DNA from: Anastatus disparis
Taxonomy: Eukaryota > Arthropoda > Insecta > Hymenoptera > Eupelmidae
Assembly (NCBI GenBank): GCA_017163975.1
Contig: JAFFSR010000249.1
Coordinates: 3,148,001-3,212,000, forward strand
Direction: 5' to 3'
DNA length: 64,000 nt
Part shown: piece after piece, positions 1-10,392 of the stretch
Layout: each line of letters starts with the position of its first letter
Numbering within the stretch: the first letter of the stretch is position 1
Position numbers and translations under genes: made by a program
The notes under the pieces: model-generated
The model's input: only the letters and a program-made list of their open reading frames with translations
Told to the model about the DNA's origin: nothing
Database searches by the model: none

Positions 1-409
1 TTTTAAAATTATTTACTGATTCTTTCTCACATACATTAATTCGATCTTTTAAACTGCTAGAACATCTTTTGCAAACTTTATTTCCTGGCACTAATAGTAA
101 ATTCAAATATTTTTGAGCATTTTCATATAGTTGTAAGTCGATTAATTTCAAATTCATCCGGACAGCTTGCTTATGATAGTTAAATGGATCACAACACTTT
201 TTAAATTTCAAACTATAGTAAGTTAAATATGAATCCATGTGATGTTTACAAATGCAGGCATCGGTAACATATTCAAAATTAGCAATTCTATGCCTTTAAA
301 GAGAAATATTTTCAAGAGTTTCAAGTTTAAATAATTGTTTACTATTAGTGTAAGTAGTTTCGGAGTTCGTTTTAATTCCAATATAGCAATTTTCTGATTT
401 ATCATCCAT
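1..409 (-). pseudogene. Broken cysteine-rich ORF running off the left edge
   Basis: Read on the minus strand from an ATG at 409, one frame gives 37 codons, a TAA at 298-296, then continues open to the window edge, about 136 codons in all. The part after the stop has a regular Cys/His pattern: CICKHH, then KKCCDPFNYHKQ, then a VPGNKVCKRC segment. This looks like a small zinc-binding domain. From memory, a CDPF...HK...PG.K.C..C pattern recurs in uncharacterised insect proteins, but I cannot name the family. The stop could be a true nonsense mutation, or the ORF could be two exons with a splice acceptor close to 294 (TTTAAAG). It could be a host gene fragment or part of a transposon. The C-terminus lies outside the window. 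Confidence 0.4.
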
Positions 410-1003
410 AATATTGAATTGCTTACTAAAATATACAATACAAATATCAGATCAATAATAGATGAATGTTGTTGTAAATAGTCTTTTCTATATATTTTCA
501 TTGTTATATTTAAATCAATATACATGAAACTTTTATAAAAACTGTTATTAAATTAAACATGTACATTTATTTACCTGAAAATTATGCGTGTAATATTATG
601 CTGTAAAATTGATAATTATTTCATTATAAACAGGGAAGTTACAATTATGATTATATTTTATATAGTTTAGCATTAAAACTAACGCTTTCATGATAATTAT
701 CATCCATTATTAAACAGTGCAGAGAAAAAAAAATATATTCATATGAAAGTATTAAACGTAAATGCTAATATACAAACAGCTATCGTGAATATACATCATA
801 TATAAATTGAGTTATTAAAAAGACTTATATGATTTATTTGCACCTAAGAAACTGTTTATAAATCAATATTTAAACTAATCGTAAGTTCAATAATGAGTTT
901 GAAAAAATAAAAATATTTTTTAATATATTTTTGTAAAAACAAAATACAAAATACTACAATCAGTCTACAATCTATTTTTTTCAAAAATTAAATAGCAGAC
1001 AAC
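410..1003. other. AT-rich intergenic DNA, no feature seen
   Basis: The stretch is strongly AT-rich, with scattered stop codons in all frames and no repeat structure that I can pair. No gene is supported. Confidence 0.5.
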
Positions 1004-1993
1004 GGCTCGAATTTATAGTCGAAATTTAATCATAGAGATATTATAGACAGAGCAGGGGAGACAGGTCACAGGCCTCGAAGTGTCCCGTGACTAAAAAGTA
1101 CGGAAGCGCCTATGCGCTATCTCCCGGCACATGGGGGTGCGTGCCAAATTTTCTTTAACGGAACGGAACCCCGAGTACCGTGCTTCGTGCTAAAAAATTT
1201 TTTTAACAATTTATATACATTATTACTTTAACAAAATTGAAAGATCATAACCTACAATTCTATGTAAATATATTACAATTTAAACATAATCTTTCCTTTA
1301 ACGTGGCATTTATGTTAAACCTTATGATAATTTATGAAATGAGTAATACTATTTCATTTTTAACACAATTTTAACTGCGCTGATAAGAAATAAAATTTTC
1401 ATCATGAAGCACGGTACTCGGGGTTACGTTCCGTTAAAGAAAATTTAGCACGCACCCCCGTGTGCCGGGAGATGACGCATAGGCGCTTCCGTAAAAAAGA
1501 GAAAACAAACCGAGGTACCCCATCTATTGCAAGCGCAGTAAGCATAAAAAGAAGTATCAGCTGGAATTGTCTCTGCTTTTAATTATGATGTTAATTAAAA
1601 TTATGAAAACATGTATTATTTGTAAAAAGGCAACCTATTAGTAGAGCAAGATAGATAGGCTACCACGGTTTTTTCTCTCTTTATAACCGCAGGACATTTT
1701 CACTTATAGGCAGTCATATGTCTCTCCTGCTCTATCTATAATATCTCTATGGATTCAATCCTCAATAATTCATTCTTAATCACGTAGACGCACTTCTCGC
1801 TTCTATATAATAATATCCGTCACGTTAAGTGACAGCAACGCCAATAAATACGTGTAAAATTAAATGCAGAGTTGAAAAGTGGAACTAAAAAGCATATCCA
1901 AGTACAAGAAAAATACGTGGATCTATGAAAATTAGTGAATGAAGTTGGGATAGCTGAGTATTTATGGTCAAGTTTCGACTATAAATTCGAGCC
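1004..1993. repeat. Outer inverted repeat enclosing two nested inverted repeats
   Basis: GGCTCGAATTTATAGTCGAA at 1004-1023 pairs with its reverse complement at 1974-1993, and the 24-bp arms differ at one position. Inside it lie a 32-bp inverted repeat (1031-1062 with 1720-1751, two mismatches) and a third pair of 87-bp arms (1099-1185 with 1406-1492). This is the signature of MITEs inserted into MITEs. No clean target duplication is visible for the outer pair, so its class is unknown. No coding capacity. Confidence 0.6.
1099..1492. mobile_element. Foldback MITE with 87-bp arms
   Basis: The arms starting TACGGAAGCGCCTATGCG (1099) and ending with its complement (1492) are close to identical over 87 bp and flank a ~220-bp AT-rich spacer. 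They are much more GC-rich than their surroundings. Flanks allow either a TA duplication (TA|CGGAAG...CTTCCG|TA) or a 6-bp AAAAAG duplication, so the superfamily cannot be fixed. Non-autonomous: no ORF. Confidence 0.6.
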
Positions 1994-2180
1994 TTATTTC
2001 ATGACGCAGTGAATGGTTTTCATACACCTATCGAAATGAGTCTGGCCACTTGCTCCAGAGTGATAAACTATATAGTACTATCTTTGTTTGGTACATTAAT
2101 TTTATATATGCTAAATAAAGACAGCAATATATGGTATATCGTTCAGGAGAAACTCACCTGTTAAGCTTATGAAATTATTG

Positions 2181-2409
2181 GGCGTATTCCGTAAGTCGTA
2201 CGTACGCACGTACGATTTGTTAAAAATTTTTCATTACGGAACGTTCCAAAACTTTTCAGACGGCTGTTCCGAAATGTAAAAAAGAGATGTGCAAAGGGTG
2301 CATATTTTCAATTGTTCAAAGGCTTGGGTTTTAGAACTTACCAAAATTAACTGATCGTTTTGGAATTAAGGAACGGACGTTAGTGAGTACGTGTGACTTA
2401 CGGAATATG
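2181..2409. mobile_element. Possible short MITE
   Basis: TATTCCGTAAGTC near 2185 is repeated in inverted orientation (GACTTACGGAATA) near 2396, with imperfect flanking matches giving terminal repeats of about 18 bp. The left end also carries a small CGTACGTACG palindrome. A possible ATT duplication flanks it. The evidence is terminal symmetry only. Confidence 0.35.
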
Positions 2410-2411
2410 CT

Positions 2412-3600
2412 CATTGCTTCAGTGCAAGGCATATTCCCACAAAGTATGCGCAAGGAACTGTAGCAGTAGTAGTCGCAAGGAATTATTGCTGATTTATTTT
2501 CTCCGTGTACATCAAGAGAAAATTCAAAACATTTTAGCATGTTTACTTTCGAAAATTTTGTATCACTTAAAAATAAATAGGTAATGTTGCTTAAGCTCGA
2601 GCGATTCGATTATGTTATATATTTATAGTAAATTACTAGGAATCCTTCGCTACTATCACATATATTCGATGGTATAAAACTTAGAATTCATGGCATTCAA
2701 GCAAAAAACTCCACATAGCGATTGTTCTATGTAGCAGTGTCAAGGTTTATTCACTCAGGTGGTGCTGCGACGAAGTCATCGCATTCTAGTAATAATACTT
2801 CGCAACCTGAGGGATTTTACTATACTAGAGTAAACCATGCAGGCTTCGAGCGCTTTAATTTTGTGGTTTTTCTACAAAGGTTATTTTTATTATAATTCAT
2901 TTTCTTTTTATTGAATACCAAGTATTTATTTATTTTTTATAAACTATGAAATATTTAAACTTAATAATGTAAACCTTAATAATTATTATGTTTTAAAATC
3001 GCGCGGGTATATTAACAAATATGCGTACAGCACGCATATTCCAAAGTTTTTGTATATTGCATAGAATCACATAACCAAGAATACGCAGTAATTTTTTTGT
3101 TAAAAAATACATAAAAAAGGTTTGAAAGTATGTATGTGATCATCAAAATTTACAACTATCTTCATTTCAGATCATTAATAAAAATCTTCATTTAAGACTT
3201 TGAATAAATCTAATTTTACTAAGAAAGTTGGACGATTAAAATTAAGTGCTAAACGCATGTGCACTCTTTAATTCAATCACAGAGAGAGTTATCTTAATTT
3301 CACAACATTCAGTCATATAGAATGAAATATATAATATGGTAAAAGACTTTGAATTCTTAGTAATAGGTTTTAAATTCTTAGTTAATTACTCTAATTTACT
3401 TTGAATCTTATGATAAAATAGCATAGAAAAATTTTATGGTACAAAAGCATGTTGATATTAAATAAAAATGTTTTAACTTTTTTTTTCGTGTAGGACTCAA
3501 TTTAAGGGTGTTAACATCAACTTTAAATTTTTTGTCAGATATAAAAGGTTTTTTATTACCAAATTGAATCAGCTTAAGCCAGCAGCAGCGAGTATATTAG
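2412..3600. other. AT-rich intergenic DNA, no gene seen
   Basis: There is no open frame with protein-like content. A short imperfect inverted pair (CTCAGGT near 2756, ACCTGAGG near 2806) suggests an old element fragment, but nothing more can be supported. Confidence 0.4.
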
Positions 3601-3629
3601 CTTACTTAGAATCAAGAATAGTGTATTTT

Positions 3630-4291
3630 CGGTGATCAAGATGAGGGTGTTAAAGGTTCGGGCCAGACAATTATCCACAAGGGAGTTGTTGTACATATGT
3701 AGAACTACTTTCAGTTAAATTTTTGTGAAAATTTAAGTTGCTAGAAAAAAATTATAGACCCTCGAAAATGGCAAAAATCCCGATTTTTACGAAAATCTTA
3801 ATATTTAAATGGTTATATCTTGGCTTCCTTTGCGCCAATTTTAATTTAGCAGGGCTCATTTTGAAGGTTTTGAAAATATCTTTAAAAGAAGACGTGTACA
3901 AAGTGTTTTCGTTTATTTGTTCGGTTTTGGCAGCGGTTTGAAGATGGTCAAATTTTTTAAAATTTCTTCTGTTGAAATTTGGTTCCCATAAATGGAGATT
4001 AATATTTAAAAATATGAAAAAATCATAAAATATACTAGACATTATAACAAAAAAAATGAAAATTGGTAAATTAAAATCGGTTAGCAGGGAGTCGAGATAT
4101 AAGCTCTCAAAAAAGGGGCAAAAATGGACCATTTTTTGACATTTAAAAGGTCATAGCTCTGGCCCTAAGGCAACTAGAGGGCTGAAATTTTCACCGTAAC
4201 GTTTTTTCATAATACCTAAACACATACTAAATTTTGAAAAAAATCTGAAACCCCCCCCCCCCACAAAACTTGGCGAAAAGTATTGGAATCG

Positions 4292-4294
<3 letters not shown>
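3630..4294. repeat. Unclassified repeat-like unit ending in a C run and (AT)n
   Basis: The stretch is moderately less AT-rich than its surroundings and leads into a 12-base C run (4251-4262), then TTGGCGAAAAGTATTGG, then a long (AT)n tract. Non-autonomous elements often have such simple-sequence tails, but I see no terminal repeat or protein. The frames here have no recognisable domain. Confidence 0.25.

Positions 4295-4342
<48 letters not shown>
4295..4342. repeat. (AT)n microsatellite
   Basis: Uninterrupted alternating AT for 48 bases. Confidence 0.95.
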
Positions 4343-4349
<7 letters not shown>

Positions 4350-6688
4350 TGAATATATAAAAATTATAAGCAGTATAATATGTATTAAATTTGTAGTGTA
4401 CAAATAATTTAACACTTCATGGTATGAAATTCATGAATAAAATTGTTTACTTTATTATTTAATTAGAATTTTGTGCGTGCATCTTAAAAAAGGCAGGGGA
4501 ATTATATGCCAGGGGAGATTACCTGATAATTTGAGTGAAATTTTTACCGACTAAACGGTCTCCAACATTCACTGCTATACAAACTTTTTTAGTTGTACAT
4601 TACTACTTTCTTAAACGTCTATTACGTATTTGAATATGCGCTTATATCATCTGTGACAGTTAAATGTTTAGAGCCAGGGGAATTATCGTAGAAAAGGTAA
4701 CTTAGCTTTCATAAGTGAAATGATGTTTACACGTAAACAAAAATGTATTCTATGATCAACAAAGCAATTTTTTAGTGAAATAAACATATAATAACAATAT
4801 TTCCATGTGATAGGAATAGCTTATATTTTCATAAGATTCAAATATGACATTTTTTATTATTATTGGTTATTATCTATGAAAAAATATACATTTTTTTTTA
4901 TAATAACAGAGGGTCAAAGAAAATATTTTTTTTTCAACCATTCTGCTGAAATGTATGTACGGATAGAAAAAAATATTTTTTGATCTTTCAGAAGTAATAA
5001 TTCATCTATCCTGTATCTCTACAACGTTGAAAAAAAATTTAATATATGATTACAGACAGGGGAGATTACTTTTTATACTTTCTAAGGGTCCCTACAAAAG
5101 CTACATTGAAATTAGCGATTAAAAAGTCAACGGATCATAAAGTTACAACCTGAAAGTAAATGAAAAATTTGTGGTTAATAATATTTGAACCTTGAATTGA
5201 TAGTTTATTAAACGATTACATGTGATTACCCGTTTGAATAGAATCACCCATATTTAACTATGCTTTCGTGAAAAGAATGAAAGTTGAACTACCTGGAAAA
5301 TTACAGTTCACAATATCTTTCGTTGCGAAGAATTGGTACATGTAAACAATGTAACTTCATTTTGTTTTTAAGTGTTGTGCTAGTCTTCTAAAATTCACTT
5401 CTTACTTTTTGTTTTTATAAATGAATTAAATTAGTCAATTTAATAATTTGTGAATTCAAATACACTGACATACATCAAAAAACCTTTGCAAACAAAATTT
5501 CTATTATTATATTAAATTTGTAAATACATTAAGCATTGATATAACTGAAATAATTTCAACGTTATTATTGAAAAATGGTTGAACTGAAACTGAGATGAAA
5601 TTCAACTCAGGAGAAATAAAACTGGAACCCAGTCATCTATGCGTTCAATATATACTCAAATATGTATGTTGACAGACGAGACAATCGAACGGCCTTTGTA
5701 CTCAGACTTGATCACATTTTTTGATTAATTCGAATTCGTAACAGAATAATTCATCATTTCATTTTTGATTAGTGAGAAAAATTTTTCCGTATTATAAAGT
5801 TATAAGCAAAAATGCTATTTTGACCATATTATATTTTAACAATTAAAAAAAAATTTATTATCTTGAATTTATTTAATAATCTAATATTTTCTAAATTTTT
5901 TTGACAAGTTCATACTTTATTGGTATTTTCCATGCTTTTATAAAAGAGGCCGAAGCTACTACAAACCTTAGTTTTTTATAAGGCAATATTGAACTGCACA
6001 TTAAAAATTGTTTCAAAAATATTAAATTTCCTAAGATAAATTATGGTTTTACCTGAATATTCTATAAAAAACGCTATATTTTTAAAGTTTTAAAGAAACA
6101 TAGCTATTCAAATAATCTTAAAAAAACGTACTATTTTTTAATTTAAACAGTAACATAACAGTGTTGGATGTATTAGTCATATGATTTTCACCTTTATCCT
6201 CAAGTTTTGATTTGTCATTGCTCCAAGCATTATCTTGGACCTTATTACAATAATCTATTATCTAATAATGCAAGATGCTATAAAGAATATTTATTAAAAA
6301 TTTAAGGCGATGAGAAAAATATTATTTTAAATAAATTTCATAAACCAAAGAGATTAATGAATGATTAATCATGGAAAATCAGACTCTTTGTAATCTGTAA
6401 TGATTTTAAAAATATTTGTAAAAAAAAAAATAATTAATTTCTTATTTATATTCTTAAAAATAGAAACGTCAATAAAACATATTAATTTAAACTTCTTTAT
6501 AAAATTACAATTAAAAGATGGTTTCAATCAAACTTTTAGGTGCTGCAATAAAAACTCAAAATCGTTCTGACCAGGAAAAATTGTGAGAAATATTTTCTTA
6601 TGCTAAAATATAAAAGCATCGCTACGTGGGATTTAAATGATACGCACTTTTATGGGAAGTGCAAATAACTGAAGAGAGATAATATAAC
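4343..6688. other. AT-rich DNA with a recurring CAGGGGA motif
   Basis: No ORF of interest. The motif CAGGGGA(A/G)ATTA or CAGGGGAATTAT occurs at about 4495, 4519, 4676 and 5055, all in the same orientation. At 5690-5716 a segment resembles the reverse complement of 18494-18528 (shared GACAATCGAAC and GACTTGATC cores), so a degraded dispersed repeat probably covers this part. Confidence 0.35.
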
Positions 6689-6689
6689 T

Positions 6690-6868
6690 TACCAGGAGAG
6701 GCTATGAGCTTAGGGTCACAAATCTTGACGAAACTATGGGATATATTTTTAGGTACTAAAATATGTAGTAAATAGTAAAGCCAGAGCGGTATGGTCTAAC
6801 GCTTCGAAAAACTGAAATTATAGACGTTTCTAGTCTTATGACCCGAAGGTCATAGCCTCTCCTGGTTG
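6690..6868. mobile_element. MITE with CCAGGAGAGGCTATGA termini
   Basis: CCAGGAGAGGCTATGA at the left end is matched by its reverse complement TCATAGCCTCTCCTGG at the right end, and the pairing continues imperfectly inward. Total length is about 180 bp with no ORF. I could not find a convincing target duplication. Confidence 0.6.
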
Positions 6869-6896
6869 GACTTAATATTTATTATTATATAAAACC

Positions 6897-6901
6897 GATA
6901 C
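6897..6901. repeat. GATAC target duplication, left copy
   Basis: GATAC directly precedes the left LTR and is repeated directly after the right LTR at 13498-13502. A 5-bp duplication is the usual Ty1/copia integration footprint. It proves that the LTR pair belongs to one insertion event. Confidence 0.9.
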
Positions 6902-7128
6902 TATTGAATGATATGATTTTATTATTAGAACAAGTATTTATTAATACAAAACAGTGTATAGAATACAGGATACAAAGTACATCCTACATGGACAGGCGTC
7001 GTAATACAACTAACTAATATCGTAAGTCAGACGGACCGCGCGAGAGTACGCAACTATAGATGGCAGTAGTGTCGAACTAACTTATACATAAATGATAACT
7101 CGCATTTGTAATTTCTATACTTACAACA
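6902..7128 (-). repeat. Copia 3' LTR
   Basis: Read on the minus strand it runs TGTTGTAAG...CATTCAATA. It matches the copy at 13271-13497 with about six substitutions and no indels. On the minus strand it is preceded by a purine-rich AAGTGGGAG tract, the expected polypurine primer, at plus positions 7129-7137. Confidence 0.93.
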
Positions 7129-7137
7129 CTCCCACTT
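7129..7137 (-). other. Polypurine tract of the copia element
   Basis: AAGTGGGAG on the minus strand directly abuts the 3' LTR. In LTR elements this purine tract primes plus-strand DNA synthesis. Confidence 0.7.
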
Positions 7138-7158
7138 AGAATTTACAAGTGCGTAAAT

Positions 7159-7169
7159 AAATCAAACAT
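7159..7169. repeat. 11-bp target duplication of the nested non-LTR element, left copy
   Basis: AAATCAAACAT here is repeated exactly at 9051-9061. It lies directly next to the poly(T) that represents the element's poly(A) tail. Perfect, variable-length duplications of this kind are typical of target-primed reverse transcription. Confidence 0.92.
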
Positions 7170-9050
7170 TTTTTTTTTTTTTCTTTATTAAGCCTTTCTA
7201 ATCTACATAAGATTAATTTCAGCTTTACAAATATAGCTGTACATTAATTTTTACAAGTTCGACATTTAGATTTTTAGATTACAAATTTTAAAAAAGTTTA
7301 GAATACATTTACACGCAGCAATGTTTGGTTCGGCGATTAAAGACTCAATATTCAATGGTAAAGTGAGATCTATCTTTTTAAGATTATGTAAAAGTTTAAT
7401 TCTATTATCATTATACAGTTTACATTGAAAAATGACATGATTCAAATCTTCGTCGTAATCATTACATTTACATGTAGCACTCTGAATTATTCCAAGACGG
7501 GCAAGAGAAGCCAATAAATGATAGTGGTTACTTCTCATACGATTGACAGTTACAATGAATTCTCTGTCAAGTTTACATTTATAGAACCACGGTTTTTGAA
7601 CATTATTATAATAAGATTGGAAATAAATTTTACCCGTGTTATGTTTTGGGTTAGTGAGATATACATGGTTTTCTTGAAACATTTGTTTCTTGAAATTCTC
7701 GTACAAATCCGTGAATGGGACAGAGTTAATGTCAATTGCGTGAGAGTTTGAAGCCTCTTTAGCCAGCTTGTCAACATTCTCATTATCTGTGATTCCCATG
7801 TGAGAAGGAATCCAGAAAAGAGAAATAGAAGTATTAAAAGTATTGTCAATGTGAAACTGTTTAAATTTCTTTTTTATCTCGATAATATATTCTTTACTTT
7901 TGAAGTTGATATGGGGAGACTGGAGGCTTTGTAACACACTAAGGGAATCAGAGAAAATCAGAATGTTTTGACTTTTGTTGTTTAATGCTACATCTAGAGC
8001 GTCTTTCAAAGCGATTGACTCAGCTGTAAAGACTGAGGCATTTTTATCAATGGTTTTCATAATGCTAATATCTAGATCACTACACAGGCAAGCAGAACCA
8101 ACATGAGGAGACTCTGTTGACTTGCTTCCGTCTGTGAAAATTTTAAGTCCATCCAGGACAGAGAAAATGTTATTAAAAAGGACATTAGGCATAGTTGAAT
8201 GTTTAAGACTACTGCCGTACTGCGTATTAATAGGAATAACTGAGTATATTGAGTTAAAGTCGTGGCAGAAGATGTAAGCTTTATCTGTTTTATAAATTTT
8301 GTCTAAAGAATCAGTAAGAGTATCGAAACAAGAAAAAATGATGTTCTTTGGTATATATTTGGTTTTTTTGACTGTATCAAAATATTTGTTTATATTTTTA
8401 AAGGTTGCGGAACCAGAGGTAGAAGAAATTTTTGATAAATAACATTTACATAGATAATTGATTCTTTCTTTAATAATAACAAGTTTGGATTCTGCTGTTA
8501 ATATAATTCTTGGAGTGCTGATACGATAACCTAAGGCAGATCTAATTGCAATGTTTTGAATTTTTTCTAGCTTTGTGAAAAAGCTTTCTCTGTCCTGATA
8601 ATAGACGAAGCATCCGTATTCGATCATTGGTCGAATGTAGCTTTTGTATAGGGTAAGAAGAGTCTCAGGATCCGCCCCCCACCATGTACCGCAGAGAAAT
8701 TTAATTAAATATAAGGTTTTTCTACAACTTTTAATAACGTGCTCTAGATGTGGAATGAAGGTCATTTTGTGGTCAAATAGTATGCCGAGAAAACGAGCGG
8801 TATTAGAAGAAATAATATTGGTGTTTCTGATTTTAATGCTAGTGTCTCCAGGAGGTATGCCCATCTTATTAAACTGGATGAAAACGGATTTGTGAGGAGC
8901 AATGTCAAGGTCAATCTCTTTTAAATTTTTGTCAACAGAGTTACAAGCGTTCTGTAAAAGTCCTTTGCCCCATTTGGTGTTTTTACATTTGACATATATC
9001 ACGATATCATCGGCAAATTCTGACACGAAAACATTTTTAGACAGACTAGC
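7170..9050 (-). mobile_element. 5'-truncated RNase H-bearing non-LTR retrotransposon nested in copia
   Basis: It is bounded by an exact 11-bp duplication (AAATCAAACAT at 7159-7169 and 9051-9061). On the minus strand it ends in a poly(A) tail of about 13 A residues. The 5' end is truncated inside the RT palm domain, just before the catalytic FADD motif. Because the duplication is perfect and the reading frame is undamaged over more than 590 codons, the insertion looks young. Confidence 0.93.
7266..9049 (-). CDS. Partial ORF2: RT C-terminal part plus RNase H plus zinc-like tail
   Basis: The frame enters from the truncation point at 9049 and stays open to a stop at 7266; there is no native start codon in the insertion. 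It begins with NVFVSEFADDIVIY, the RT catalytic motif, followed by the thumb region. An RNase H domain follows with all four acidic residues visible: IFTDGS, FTAESIAL, IFSDSLSVL and NENVDKLAKEA (about residues 297, 336, 358 and 418 counting from the GTG at 9026). The C-terminus has a CKCN...HVIFQC motif near RMRSNHYHLLASL, typical of the I/LOA/Jockey group. In a full element this protein nicks target DNA and copies the RNA. This copy lacks the endonuclease and most of the RT, so it cannot move itself. Confidence 0.88.
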
Positions 9051-9061
9051 AAATCAAACAT
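9051..9061. repeat. 11-bp target duplication of the nested non-LTR element, right copy
   Basis: Exact second copy of AAATCAAACAT, at the truncated 5' end of the element. Confidence 0.9.
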
Positions 9062-9094
9062 TATAAAAATATTATAATACCTTTCAAACACCTA

Positions 9095-9557
9095 CATTTA
9101 TTAAATCTCTCAAATATTCAAACGATTTTACTGGAAGTACTTTCGTAAAAACATCAGCTTACTGATTCGTAGAATTAACATATTCAATTGTAAATATACC
9201 ATCATAATAATTTTCTCTAATGAATTTATACTTTACGTCTATGTGTTTGGTTCGACAATGATAACGCAAATCCTTTATAATTTGAATCGCACTCTGGTTA
9301 TCGACGTATAATATTGGCGTTTGTAAAACACTATCAATTACACTTTTCAACAGTCTTTCAGTCCAAAACATTTCTTGAGCAGTGGTGCACGCAGCTACAA
9401 ACTCTGACTCAGTGGTCGAGAGGGTGATATTACTTTGCTTACGAGATCCCCAAGAAACCGAACAGTTGCCTAATTTAATAACAAAACCAGAGATTGATTT
9501 TCGCGTTACATGATCTCTCGCATAATCTGCGTCGCTGTAAGCTACAACTTTGTCCAA
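9095..9557 (-). pseudogene. Copia RNase H domain, ends prematurely
   Basis: The frame contains the Ty1/copia RNase H signature: YSDADYARD, then TESEFVAA, YVDNQSAI and KHIDVKYKFIRE, covering the acidic catalytic residues and the conserved RTKHIDV block. A TAA follows NSTNQ at about 9159, where the family normally continues into an ADVFTK tail. That tail is present downstream in the same frame to about 9095, so the stop is a nonsense mutation. The domain removes the RNA strand of the RNA:DNA hybrid during reverse transcription. Confidence 0.85.
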
Positions 9558-9841
9558 TCATTATCATTTTTATAAATTAAACCGTGATTTAACGTGCCTT
9601 TTAAATATTTAATAATTCTTTTAATACAATTCCAATGAATTCTATTTGGATTTTCAGCATGTCGGCTAAGTACTCCCACTGAAAATACTATGTCCGGACG
9701 CGTCCCATTCGCGAGAAACATTAAACACACGATAGCTTCTTTATACGGAACGTTAATCTCACCATTTTCCCCATTTTTATCAAAAATCGAACAAATACTA
9801 TTTAGATCAATAGGTATTTTTACACTACTTGCGTCTTGCAT
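9542..9841 (-). pseudogene. Copia RT-RNase H connection fragment
   Basis: Contains VPYKEAIVCLMFLANGTRPDI and RHWNCIKRIIKYLKGT-like sequence (seen as IHWNCIKRIIKYLKGT), the conserved thumb/connection blocks between RT and RNase H in copia polyproteins. It sits in a different frame from its neighbours, showing frameshifts on both sides. Confidence 0.8.
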
Positions 9842-9877
9842 ATTAAATTTGTCTGTAACTTTTTTAACATATGATTT

Positions 9878-10302
9878 CTAGTTTACAATCATTGACCCAT
9901 CATTTAAATAATTAATTTCAAAGCCCAAGAATAGTTTCAAATTATCGATAGTGATTTCAAAGTTTTGTTGAAGAAATTTTAATAACGCGTGTATTCTTTC
10001 TTTACTTTTAGAAGCAATAGCACCGTCATCTACGTATAAAATCAATATTAACAAATCTTTTGATCCTTTACTTGTAAACACGCACGGGTCAACATCGGTA
10101 GGATGTAAATCAAATTTGATAAACATTCAACGAACTTCGCGTTCCAGCACCTAGCCGATTGCCTCAAACCGTACAAACTTTTTCTTAACAAACAAACTTT
10201 ATTTGAACCGTCCTCGAACCCTTCAGGTTGTCGCATGTAAATTGTTTCTTTTAGATCGCCGTTTAAAAAGGTTGATTTTACGTCAAATTGCTTTGTATAC
10301 AT
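9878..10302 (-). pseudogene. Copia reverse transcriptase fragments
   Basis: Two overlapping frames carry the RT. The upstream one (10048-10302) has FDVKSTFLNGDLKETIYM, the first catalytic Asp motif, and LRKSLYGLRQSARCW. The downstream one (9878-10126) has LILYVDDGAIAS with the YVDD catalytic pair and LFLGFEI. A frameshift between 10126 and 10048 separates the two halves, and a further ~90-bp break separates them from the integrase frame. The conserved residues are intact but no single product can contain both motifs. Confidence 0.85.
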
Positions 10303-10392
10303 CCCTTCTGATGCAAATATAGCAAAGAAAATTCTAATTGAATTATTTCTTGCAACAGGACTGTATAATTCCGTAAAGTTAACATTTTTAAT

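Noticed and set aside
2331..2540. Minus-strand ORF of 69 codons
   Set aside because: It overlaps a candidate MITE and has no domain or conserved pattern.
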